Source of the DNA: Rhodocyclaceae bacterium UBA1310
GTDB lineage: Bacteria; Pseudomonadota; Gammaproteobacteria; Burkholderiales; Rhodocyclaceae
NCBI GenBank assembly: GCA_002307175.1
Contig: DBTS01000022.1
Location: 1 to 20,901 of the forward strand
DNA length: 20,901 nt
Direction of reading: 5' to 3'
A program made the position numbers and the translations under genes. Positions 7,661 to 14,663 of the stretch are shown here, one piece after another. The notes under the pieces were generated by a model, which was not told the origin of the DNA, ran no database searches, and saw nothing but the letters and a program-made list of their open reading frames with translations. Positions within the stretch are counted from its first letter, which is position 1. Each line of letters starts with the position of its first letter.

Positions 7661-8326
7661 ATGAAGACCGACAACAACGCCCCGAAGACCCTTAACGGCA
7701 GCACGGCCGAATCCATCCGCGAGAAGATCCTGCAGGGGGAGTTTCTACCTGGGCAACGCCTGTCGGAAGCCACCCTGAGCGAGAGTCTGTCCATCTCGCG
7801 CAACACGCTGCGCGAAGCCTTTCGCCTGCTCTCGCAGGAAGGGCTGCTGAAACATGAGCCAAATCGTGGGGTATTTGTGGCCACGCCGAGCGTCACGGCA
7901 ATTATTGATATTTACCGTGCCCGCCGCCTGATCGAATGCCAGGCCCTGCAACTAGCCTACCCGCACCACCCAGCCAAAAGCCTCATGCGCGATGCAGTTG
8001 AAAAAGCCCTGCGGCTCCAGACCGAGCGCAACTGGCAGGAAGTGGGCACCTGCAATATGGAATTCCACATGGCCATCGTGCAAATGGCCGACTGTGAACG
8101 CATCAACCAGATGTTCTCGCGCATAATGGCGGAGCAGCGGCTCGCCTTCTGCTCGCTCCCCCCCGAACAGCTGCACGCGCCCTATGTGGAACAGAACGCG
8201 GCCATCCTCGAACTGGTGGAAGCCAAGAAATTCACCGAAGCCGCAGCAATGCTCAACGACTACCTGCTGCTCGCCGAACGCAGTGTGCTCTCCACCTATT
8301 CACGTTACGTAGGCGAAGGTAGCTAG
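7661..8326 (+). CDS. GntR-family regulator with FCD domain, probable controller of the 5-oxoproline operon
   Basis: The 221-residue product has a winged helix-turn-helix at about 12-75, with GEFLPGQRLSEATLSESL and SRNTLREAFRLLSQEGLL, and an all-helical FCD effector domain after it. It is divergent from the DUF969 gene, the usual position of a local regulator, so 5-oxoproline or a related compound is a likely effector (inference). The metal site typical of FCD proteins looks altered: the usual Asp before FH is Asn in NMEFH, the later His of the EH..I motif is Asn in QNAAIL, and the last His position reads Tyr. I chose ATG 7661; an in-frame TTG at 7628 would add 11 residues. Neither start has a clear ribosome binding site. 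Confidence 0.9.
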   Translation: MKTDNNAPKTLNGSTAESIREKILQGEFLPGQRLSEATLSESLSISRNTLREAFRLLSQEGLLKHEPNRGVFVATPSVTAIIDIYRARRLIECQALQLAYPHHPAKSLMRDAVEKALRLQTERNWQEVGTCNMEFHMAIVQMADCERINQMFSRIMAEQRLAFCSLPPEQLHAPYVEQNAAILELVEAKKFTEAAAMLNDYLLLAERSVLSTYSRYVGEGS

Positions 8327-8431
8327 TCAGGGGAAGCACGCCATTCACCATCAACTCCGCACTGGTTTCACGTGAAGATAGGCGGGTTGCAGCCCAAACC
8401 CACTCTGCATCAGGGGCAAGCCAGCCGGTGC

Positions 8432-8554
8432 AGGGTGACGAAGCGAACAATGAGCGCAGCGAATTGCACCTTCCACGTCCTCTACGCCCGTGCTACTTAA
8501 TTGCTGCAAAGGATGCTCGTTCGGTGCAATTCGCTTATCGCTCATTGACACCCT
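8432..8554. repeat. Imperfect inverted-repeat element (about 123 bp)
   Basis: The arms 8432-8470 and 8523-8554 are inverted copies built from three shared blocks: AGGGTG, AATGAGCG and GCGAATTGCACC. The left arm has nine extra bases between the first two blocks. A 52-base centre separates the arms. This resembles the small dispersed palindromic repeats built on the pattern AGGGTG...GCACC that are common between proteobacterial genes. No reading frame is involved. It lies between the regulator and the next minus-strand gene. Confidence 0.7.
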
Positions 8555-8624
8555 ACTTTTTTGGCATACCAGGCGGTTTGCTCGAAGCGCCCCACAGGGG
8601 AAACAATGCCACAAGGAGCGGCGC

Positions 8625-9164
8625 CTAAAGCAGGCGCTCTGCACTATGGGCGCTGCCATCGGCCCGCTGCACGGGGGCCCTGGCCGCCAGCACAAAGCGC
8701 TCGCGTTGCGCCGCAATGGCCCAATACATGCCAATCAGCATGCCCAGCCCGAAAAACCCGACAAACAGCTCGGAAGGCACTGCGTCCGGCACCGCACGAG
8801 CTTCCCAGGTTTCACGCAAGAGGGAGGCGACGCCAAAACTGAGAAAGGAGTAGCCACTCAGATGAAAAAACTGGAAAGGTTGCTCGGAATGGAAAGGCGA
8901 GGTCATCCAGCACGGCCTCAGCCACACACAGTCTGCCGGCAGTTTGCGATAGATGCCCAACACCAGATAACGCCCGCCCAGCAGCGGCCAGAGCACGCAC
9001 ACCGTCCCCACCAGGAGAATCCACCCTATGGGCATTGCCACAGGAGGCCAGCCGCCAAGCACACCGCCGCAAATCCAAAAGATCACGATGGCTATCCGTA
9101 CGAGTAACCAGAGCATCGGGTTCATCTGCATGTTTCGTTTTTTCTTCTTCGCAACGGAAGCCAC
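8625..9164 (-). CDS. Hypothetical membrane protein (179 aa)
   Basis: From a GTG at 9164 the product begins with a basic stretch (KKKKRN) and then two hydrophobic helices, one around IAIVIFWICGGVLGG and one around GWILLVGTVCVLWPLLGG. A polar middle section follows, and a third helix (FVGFFGLGMLIGMYWAIAA) lies near the C-terminus. AGGCGG precedes the GTG. An ATG at 9131 or 9125 is also possible and would drop the basic leader. I do not recognise the family. It stands alone, facing the inverted-repeat element. Confidence 0.55.
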   Translation of the reverse strand: MASVAKKKKRNMQMNPMLWLLVRIAIVIFWICGGVLGGWPPVAMPIGWILLVGTVCVLWPLLGGRYLVLGIYRKLPADCVWLRPCWMTSPFHSEQPFQFFHLSGYSFLSFGVASLLRETWEARAVPDAVPSELFVGFFGLGMLIGMYWAIAAQRERFVLAARAPVQRADGSAHSAERLL

Positions 9165-9380
9165 CTTCCGCCTAAATACGGTACCTGCCCGCTGACCTTA
9201 AACGTCGCCACCGGCACATTTTGTCTCAATCTTCATCCATCACCCAGACACATGCAACACGTGTCCGAGCAACGGCGAGTATGCCGGTATCGAACGTTGC
9301 GCCTGTTGCCGGATTCCAGGCAGAGCGGCAATCCACACCTCCGAACTCTCCATTCGTGTAAAACTCATTTGTGCAAAATT

Positions 9381-9655
9381 TCATACATCCCCAGCCGGCA
9401 ACGCCACGGATGCGGCCGCAAGCTCCAAGGCCAGCTTAGGCGCCATGAGCGGCAGGCCTTAAGCCATGTCGTGCTGCAGCACAGCCGCCAGCACTGAGAT
9501 ACCTCTTCGGCGGGGACCTCGTGGTAAATCGTACCTGTGGCAAACAACTCAAACTGCAAAGTGGCCTCGGCTACACCGCTCACGGCATAATCACGCACTA
9601 CGGTGATGACTACGCCACTGTCACGAACATCGATAATACGTGTTGCAATTTCCAT
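9381..9655 (-). pseudogene. Frameshifted small hypothetical gene
   Basis: From ATG 9655 the first 54 codons look coding (MEIATRIIDVRDSGVV... to AEEVSQ). The same frame then becomes improbably rich in Trp, Cys and Arg. From about 9497 another frame reads well, as VLAAVLQHDMA, a TAA, and then LMAPKLALELAAASVALPAGDV ending at 9381. The natural reading is one gene broken by a frameshift near 9492-9500 and by an in-frame stop, or a sequencing error plus a short true product. An intact 96-residue frame to 9365 exists but its tail looks spurious. No family is recognised. Confidence 0.4.
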
Positions 9656-9919
9656 GCGTAAGCATCACACCCCTGCTTAACACAGTTTTACGGCAAATTT
9701 TGCGGCATGTACCACAGACAAATGGGTGCAATATTTCAACACAAACAATTTGCACGCTCCCCCTGATTCATAAATGCTGGTTTACCATTGCAACAAACAC
9801 TCCGAATAGAGAGTTCCACACCTAAGGGCATGACAAGGCTGGGCTGATGTATGCACCGCACGTATCACTCCCGGATTTCAAACGCCACCTGTTTCACGGC
9901 GAATTCAGATTCTGATTAC

Positions 9920-10828
9920 ATGGGTTATCTTCTTGTACTGATTTCGGTCACCTGTTTTGGCGCTATGGCGCTGCTGGCCCGGATCACCTACGCGGCGGGC
10001 GTGGATACCTACAGTCTTCTGGCGCTGCGCTTCCTCATCGCCACTGTGGTCATGCTTGGAGTCGTCTGGTTGCGCCGCCCGGCACGCTTCCCCCGGGGTG
10101 CCGCATTACGCCGCTATATCCTGATGGGGACCGTCTACGCAGCAATGTCCTGGGCATATTTCGATGCCTTGCACTACGCGGCCTCAGCCACTGTTGCCCT
10201 CGTGCTCTATGCTGCACCGATTCTCGTTGCCCTGATTGCTGCCGCGCTGCGAATCGACCGCTTTGGCCTTGCAGAACTCCTGGCGCTGGCAATCTCCACC
10301 ACAGGGCTGGTACTGGTGCTGGGCGGCACGCTGCAAGGCAGCCTCACAGGCTTTACCATCGCGTTTATCGCTGCTTTCTTTTATGCGGTCTACATTGTCA
10401 TCGGCAGTCGCGTGGGGGCTGACGCTGACGCCGACCCCATTGCCGCTGCCAGCGTTGTACTCGCGACTGCCGGCATCATCTTCGCCGGCATTTCGCTCGG
10501 CAGCGGCCCGCATCTTCCCCATACCCCTGGCGCCTGGGCGGCGGTCGGCTGCATTGCTGTCTTCAGCACCGCACTCGCCATCGCCGCGTTCAACGCCGGT
10601 ATCCTGCGCCTGGGGCCAACCCTGGCTTCCGTACTTGCCTCGGTGGAGCCTGTCGTCACCGTTACGCTGGGCATCCTCTTCCTTGACGAGCACCCTGGCC
10701 CGCGCACGCTCTTTGGCGGCCTGCTGATCATTGGCGCAGCCACAGGCTTGTCGCTGGTGCGTGCAAGGCGAAAATCGGGATCTGTTCAGGGCAACATCGC
10801 CACAATGCCGCAAAGCCAGAAAAACTGA
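9920..10828 (+). CDS. EamA/DMT-family permease
   Basis: The 302-residue product has ten hydrophobic helices arranged as two EamA repeats of five, typical of drug/metabolite transporters. The first helix begins at MGYLLVLISVTCFGAMALL. The second repeat includes ASVLASVEPVVTVTLGILFLDE, the signature block before the last helices. A basic tail (RARRKSGS) ends the protein. I chose ATG 9920 because it starts directly at the first helix and gives a normal family length; the frame is open to ATG 9851, which would add 23 polar residues. Neither has a strong ribosome binding site. The substrate cannot be told from sequence. Confidence 0.88.
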   Translation: MGYLLVLISVTCFGAMALLARITYAAGVDTYSLLALRFLIATVVMLGVVWLRRPARFPRGAALRRYILMGTVYAAMSWAYFDALHYAASATVALVLYAAPILVALIAAALRIDRFGLAELLALAISTTGLVLVLGGTLQGSLTGFTIAFIAAFFYAVYIVIGSRVGADADADPIAAASVVLATAGIIFAGISLGSGPHLPHTPGAWAAVGCIAVFSTALAIAAFNAGILRLGPTLASVLASVEPVVTVTLGILFLDEHPGPRTLFGGLLIIGAATGLSLVRARRKSGSVQGNIATMPQSQKN

Positions 10829-10844
10829 ATTCAGGGGGATTCAG
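10820..10844 (-). terminator. Hairpin with T-run, minus strand
   Basis: CTGAAT (10825-10830) and ATTCAG (10839-10844) form a six-bp stem with an eight-base loop. Read on the minus strand the stem is followed directly by TTTTT. It fits an intrinsic terminator for the small minus-strand gene that ends here and overlaps the stop of the EamA gene. The stem is short and AT-rich, so strength is uncertain. Confidence 0.45.
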
Positions 10845-11083
10845 CGGTGAGTTTCGACGCGCATGGCACAGGAAGGCAGAACACGGAAAACCGTATCGCC
10901 TTCCGAAATCCCGCCAGACCAATAGCCGCAATAAAGCAGCTGCCGAGAATGCCCATCGCACCACGCAGGAAAGGCCAGAGCGGCGGCCCCAAGCCCACCG
11001 TACACAAGTACGCAACCCAAGGTCACAATGCGTGATACAACACGTTTCAGGCTTAACGTTTCCATGGCACAGGATCTTTTCAT
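10831..11083 (-). pseudogene. Frameshifted small membrane-protein gene
   Basis: The frame from ATG 11083 gives a believable start (METLSLKRVVSRIVTLGCVLVYGGLGA at residues 7-33) with one hydrophobic helix. Its continuation to a stop at 10841 has unusual codon use. The next frame reads instead LWPFLRGAMGILGS, then FIAAIGLAGFRKAIRF, and stops at 10831-10833; this looks like a second helix with normal codons. Joining the two needs one shift near 10985-11005. A T-run hairpin sits at the end. Either a decayed gene or an indel error is possible. The family is unknown. Confidence 0.4.
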
Positions 11084-11124
11084 TTAAATGCCAATGACAT
11101 TCAGTACAAACCAGAAATCCTGAT

Positions 11125-11868
11125 ATGGAAAATTATTTCATCGGCTGGGATGTTGGCGGCTGGAACTGTGACCACAATAGCGCCAGTCGCGATGCGCTGG
11201 TGATCCTCGACGCGGATCTCGCCATCGTTGGCACGCCCTGGCGTGGCAATCTGCGCGAGAGCATCAACGCGGCCAGAAATGCACACGCTTGGCTGACTTC
11301 CCTTTTCGAACTATGCCAGGCCACGCCCACCGATGCCCTGCACTGCACGCTGGGCGTCGATACCCCGCTGGGCTTCTCGGATGATTTTGTGCGCCTGATC
11401 ACACGGCAGGGAGATGCCGGCCCGGTCGGGGGCTCGGAGAGCAACGCCTACCTCTATCGCCACACCGAGCAATTCCTCTTCGCGCACGGACTCAAGCCAC
11501 TCTCGCCAGTCAAGGACATGATCGGCTCACAGGCCACCAAGGGCATGCATGTGCTCGCCAGATTCGCCCCCAATGCACTTGAATGTGGCGCCTGGGGCGA
11601 CACGGCGAGTCTCTCCGTGCTCGAAGCCTACCCGTCACCGTGCAAGCATTCCGCGCATATGCAGGCGATGCTGCAGGCTTACGCACCAACGCAAGGAGCC
11701 GGCCGCCACTGGCCGGCCCATCTTGATCATCAGGACAAGCGCGATGCCCTGCTCTGCGCCCTGCTCGCCCACCTCTTCGCCTGTGCGCGGCAACACCTCG
11801 CCAGCCCGCCTGCCAATATCCCGGTGAGCGAAGGCTGGATCTGGGTGCCGCAGGATGCCTTGCGTTAA
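11125..11868 (+). CDS. DUF429-like protein (predicted RNase H-fold nuclease)
   Basis: The 247-residue soluble protein has the acidic motifs expected of the DUF429 family: GWDVGG with D9, LGVDTPLGFS with D79, LEAYPS with E167, and a C-terminal DKRDALLCALLA block with D204 and D207. The family is predicted to have an RNase H-like fold, and these acids could form a metal-dependent active site. No substrate is known to me. No strong ribosome binding site precedes the ATG, but the N-terminal motif fixes the start within a few codons. A 6-bp hairpin follows the stop. It stands alone. Confidence 0.65.
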   Translation: MENYFIGWDVGGWNCDHNSASRDALVILDADLAIVGTPWRGNLRESINAARNAHAWLTSLFELCQATPTDALHCTLGVDTPLGFSDDFVRLITRQGDAGPVGGSESNAYLYRHTEQFLFAHGLKPLSPVKDMIGSQATKGMHVLARFAPNALECGAWGDTASLSVLEAYPSPCKHSAHMQAMLQAYAPTQGAGRHWPAHLDHQDKRDALLCALLAHLFACARQHLASPPANIPVSEGWIWVPQDALR

Positions 11869-11878
11869 GGAAGTGGAG

Positions 11879-11894
11879 CATGCCGGGTGGCATG
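11879..11894 (+). terminator. Hairpin after the DUF429-like gene
   Basis: CATGCC and GGCATG form a perfect six-bp stem with a GGGT loop, 11 bases after the stop codon. It is followed by TTGTAAGG rather than a T-run, so intrinsic termination is only possible, not clear. Confidence 0.3.
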
Positions 11895-11990
11895 TTGTAA
11901 GGTCAAACGGCCAATACACCAACACTTGCGCGAGACCTCATTGGCATATCTCGCGCTGATATTTCTCTACGCTGACCGGCTTCATTGGCA

Positions 11991-12656
11991 TTACGCCGTT
12001 TTCTGCGGGGCGGTGAGTGCGCGGATTGCCCTGAGCGCACGATGGCCGGCCTGGGCGACTTGCGGAGGGAGCTGGGCGGCGCATTGGTGTGCCACGTTTT
12101 CCAGTGCGGCTGCCGGACGTTTGGCGATTTCAAGGGCGACCAGCTCACCAAGGAAATAATCCTCATGCGTGGCCAGCTTGCCAAGCAGGGCGAGATCGCT
12201 TAGATCCATAGAGGGGATCAGGGCAAGCACCACATCGGTTTCGTCTTCATCAAGCAGCGTCTGAATAAGTTCGGAGAGGCAGACCTGATCAGCGACACGC
12301 GGAGATGCCGCTGGATGGGTTTCGGGCAGCACGATTTTTTCTGCAAGTGCGCGGTCTGCTGCAGCGAGAAATTCCGTGATCGAGGCAAACACCACACGGG
12401 TGCCGCCATCATGAGTGAGAAACAGCACCTGACCTTCGAAGGGGGCGCGATCCAGCAGCACGTGATGGTTGCTGGTGCCGGGATCATCAAGCACGAGCGC
12501 ATCCAGATGCATCACAACAGGGTGGAACTCAAAATCTTCGGAAAACAGCTCGGCCTCGACCCGGTTGAGCAGGTTCAACTCCAGCTCATCAATATCGGAA
12601 TATGCTCCGCTTGCAACGTGCGCGAAATAGCCTTCGAGATCGGACTGCATGTCCAT
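11991..12656 (-). CDS. Hypothetical protein, possibly SUKH (SMI1/KNR4)-like
   Basis: The start is well supported: GGGAGG lies nine bases before ATG 12656. The 221-residue product is acidic and soluble. The central part (LDALVLDDPGTSNHHVLLDR, then GQVLFLTHDGGTRVVFASITEFLAAA) recalls the SUKH fold seen in SMI1/KNR4-type proteins, many of which are immunity proteins against secreted toxins. The C-terminal half (HEDYFLGELVALEIAKRPAAAL) looks like helical repeats. The family call is weak and rests on pattern only. It converges on the DUF429-like gene and no toxin gene is adjacent. Confidence 0.7.
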   Translation of the reverse strand: MDMQSDLEGYFAHVASGAYSDIDELELNLLNRVEAELFSEDFEFHPVVMHLDALVLDDPGTSNHHVLLDRAPFEGQVLFLTHDGGTRVVFASITEFLAAADRALAEKIVLPETHPAASPRVADQVCLSELIQTLLDEDETDVVLALIPSMDLSDLALLGKLATHEDYFLGELVALEIAKRPAAALENVAHQCAAQLPPQVAQAGHRALRAIRALTAPQKTA

Positions 12657-12752
12657 CGATATTACCCTCCCGGAACTTGTTGAAACAGGTTCTTACGAAT
12701 GAAGCCGGAAGCAATGCCTCCGCGCTTTGCTGTTCGGCCCGACCGCGCCGCC

Positions 12753-13195
12753 TCAGCACTTCTCCATCAAGGCGCCAGCTTCAGTTTGCGACATCGTGCT
12801 TAACGGAGTCGCGGAGCCTTTTGTGCGCAGATGTACTAAGGATGAGGCCAATCCATCCGGCACGCAATCAGAGAAAACCCACGATACAGTGTAGCCCACG
12901 CCTTGCAGAGCCCTTTGCACCACGGACCTTTTAGGCGCCGCAACAAAGAGACCGGAAACATACGCCGCCGTACCAATGCATTGAAAAAAATAGGGCACAG
13001 CCAATCTGATCGGCAAATACGCATCAAAACTCGAGAATACCGCAACGCACAAACCGTCCCGATCAGCACCAGGGGCTGGAAATCCGCCGGCTCCGGCTGA
13101 AAATACTGCAGCTTATCCCTGGCGCTTTGAGACCTTGGAACCCCTACGCCATTACGCGACACAGACGGCAGGCGATAACTGCCATCCAATGCCAA
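12753..13195 (-). pseudogene. Frameshifted hypothetical membrane-protein gene
   Basis: Two overlapping frames read as one protein. The first, from about 13195, gives LDGSYRLPSVSRNGVGVPR and then YFQPEPADFQPLVLIGT with normal codons. The second, from about 13060, gives VAVFSSFDAYLPIRLAVPYF, then IGTAAYVSGLFVAAPKRS, and ends at 12753. Joined with one shift near 13040-13075 they form a protein of about 145 residues with two hydrophobic stretches. The first frame has only a TTG near its start and remains open upstream, so the true start is unclear. No family is recognised. Confidence 0.4.
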
Positions 13196-13361
13196 GACAT
13201 GATCATGCCGGCGGATGAAAGAGGCTTCTCACCCTATTCAGGGGAAATGAGGATTTGCCGCAAAGACATCTTTGCGCCAGATTTCACATCCTCCCTACTG
13301 CTATTTACAAAACAGTTAATCCGATCATCTTCCCAAACCCGGTGAGATTCCGATAATATGG

Positions 13362-13381
13362 CATTCAGTTAATATTGAATG
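13362..13381. promoter_or_regulatory. Inverted repeat upstream of the DUF4240 gene
   Basis: CATTCA and TGAATG flank an eight-base AT-rich spacer, 36 bases before the start codon. A TATAAC that could serve as a -10 box follows at 13389-13394. The repeat would overlap the -35 region, as expected of an operator. The promoter call is weak because no good -35 is seen. Confidence 0.35.
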
Positions 13382-13417
13382 ACATAGTTATAACCATAAT
13401 CTCACATGGGGGCTTTC

Positions 13418-13924
13418 ATGGATAACTGCAGCTTCTGGAAGCTCATCAGTGATTCAAACGCTGCGGCGGAAGCTGTACCTGGAAAACAGGTAAAACACCT
13501 GACCCGCCTTCTCAAGGCGCTTCCCGGCACAGAAATCATGGCCTTCGACAGGATTTTCCGCCGCTTTCACAGCCGCGCCGACACCTGGGAACTGTGGGCT
13601 GCGGCGTGCATCATCGGCAATGGCTGCACACCTGCCGAATTCACGGAATTCCGCAACTGGCTGATCGCCAGAGGCCAAAGTGTCTACGAGAACGCCATTG
13701 TGGATGCCCAAAGCCTTGCAGAAGTGATCACACCCCAGCATGGGCCGGCACGCCTGGAAGAGATCGCCTACGCTGCCGAAAACGCCTGGGTAGACCAGAC
13801 TGGCAGAGCTTTTGAGGAATTCACTGCAGACATTCCACCTTTGCCTGCCAGTGAGGCGAGAACGGCAGAGGAAGCTGAACTGGCACATCGCCTGCCCCGC
13901 TTGTGGGCACGCTTTCACGGCTGA
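13418..13924 (+). CDS. DUF4240 domain protein
   Basis: The 168-residue protein matches the DUF4240 pattern: MDNCSFWKLI at the start, then a helix ending LPGTEIMAFDRIFRR, WELWAAACIIGNGC, and FTEFRNWLIARGQSVYENAI. A final part with EIAYAAENAWVDQTG follows. The family is found alone or joined to WGR domains and its molecular role is not established. GGGGG lies five bases before ATG 13418, so I prefer it over the ATG at 13406. The upstream region is AT-rich with an inverted repeat. A broken NADAR gene follows on the same strand. Confidence 0.8.
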   Translation: MDNCSFWKLISDSNAAAEAVPGKQVKHLTRLLKALPGTEIMAFDRIFRRFHSRADTWELWAAACIIGNGCTPAEFTEFRNWLIARGQSVYENAIVDAQSLAEVITPQHGPARLEEIAYAAENAWVDQTGRAFEEFTADIPPLPASEARTAEEAELAHRLPRLWARFHG

Positions 13925-13985
13925 TACCGTCCGGCAGCCCACCCGCCGCCGCCAAGGCTTGCCGCACATATCCCGGAGACCTAAA

Positions 13986-14012
13986 TTTGGGGTTCGGGGT
14001 ATACGCCCCAAA
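13986..14012. repeat. Stem-loop between the DUF4240 and NADAR genes
   Basis: TTTGGGG (13986-13992) and CCCCAAA (14006-14012) are perfect reverse complements around a 13-base loop that itself holds a second GGGG. It ends 21 bases before the NADAR start codon. It could act in termination of the upstream gene or at the 5' end of the downstream message; no T-run follows. Confidence 0.4.
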
Positions 14013-14032
14013 GCTCACGATTTGCCGACACA

Positions 14033-14507
14033 ATGAAAACCACCCACGATTACGTTTTCTTCTGGAACACCGCCGAAATCTATTCGAACTCCCTTCCCTG
14101 TTCACCGCTTCGTCAATTGTGAGCAGTACCTGATGTATCACAAGGCACTTGTGATGCATGATGCCGACACCGCCGGACAGATTCTGGTCGAGAGCAATCC
14201 TGGAAAGATCAAGGCATTGGGGCGGCAGGTGCGCAATTTCAGCGAGACACTGTGGGAGGAAAAACGCCTCGCGATCATGGAGGCCGGCTGCTATATGAAA
14301 TTCACCCAGAACCCCGCCCTCTGTGCCGATCTGCTCGCCACCGGCCGCCGCACACTGGTTGAAGCCAGCCCGGTGGATTCGATCTGGGGCATTGGCATGA
14401 CCGAGAACGATCCGCTCGTCGAAATTCCAGCTCAATCGTGTGGCCGCAATCTGCTCGGAATTGCACTCACCAATATGCGCAGCCGTATTCTTGCAGAACA
14501 CAGCTAA
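14033..14507 (+). pseudogene. NADAR-family (YbiA-like) gene interrupted by a frameshift
   Basis: The first frame starts at ATG 14033 with MKTTHDYVFFWNTAEIYSN and would stop at 14120-14122. From about 14088 another frame continues with FPVHRFVNCEQYLMYHKA and runs to 14507, the usual C-terminus of this family. Joined, the parts give one protein of about 157 residues. The likely catalytic residues are present: Glu in NCEQ, Trp in ETLWEEKR and Asp in SPVDSIWGIG. NADAR proteins are N-glycosidases; known roles include removing toxic riboflavin-pathway intermediates and reversing ADP-ribosylation. If no shift occurs in the cell, the second part alone (from ATG 14133) would lack the first strands and the Glu. 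Either a recent mutation or a sequencing indel in the C-rich run is possible. Confidence 0.75.
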
Positions 14508-14624
14508 TAGCCGCGACCTGCGTTTCAATTTTAGCTATTGAGACTGGTTCTTCAGACTTTATTGTGGAAATGTCTTTGGAATTATCACAGTTCCCGTGAT
14601 GAATGGGGAAACTCGCAGCTGCAA

Positions 14625-14657
14625 CGCCAGGGAGAGGGCCAACACCCTGCCCCGGCG
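14625..14657 (-). terminator. GC-rich hairpin after putA
   Basis: On the minus strand, just past the putA stop, CGCCGGGG and AGGG pair with CCCT and CCCTGGCG around a short loop, with one small internal bulge. The stem is strong but followed by TTGCAGC rather than a T-run. It is well placed to end the putA transcript or protect it. Confidence 0.4.
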
Positions 14658-14663
14658 CCAGCA

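Noticed and set aside
12602..12934. Plus-strand open frame in the spacer upstream of the SUKH-like gene
   Set aside because: Its product is a low-complexity Ser/Arg/Pro-rich string with no ribosome binding site, and it overlaps better coding signal on the minus strand.
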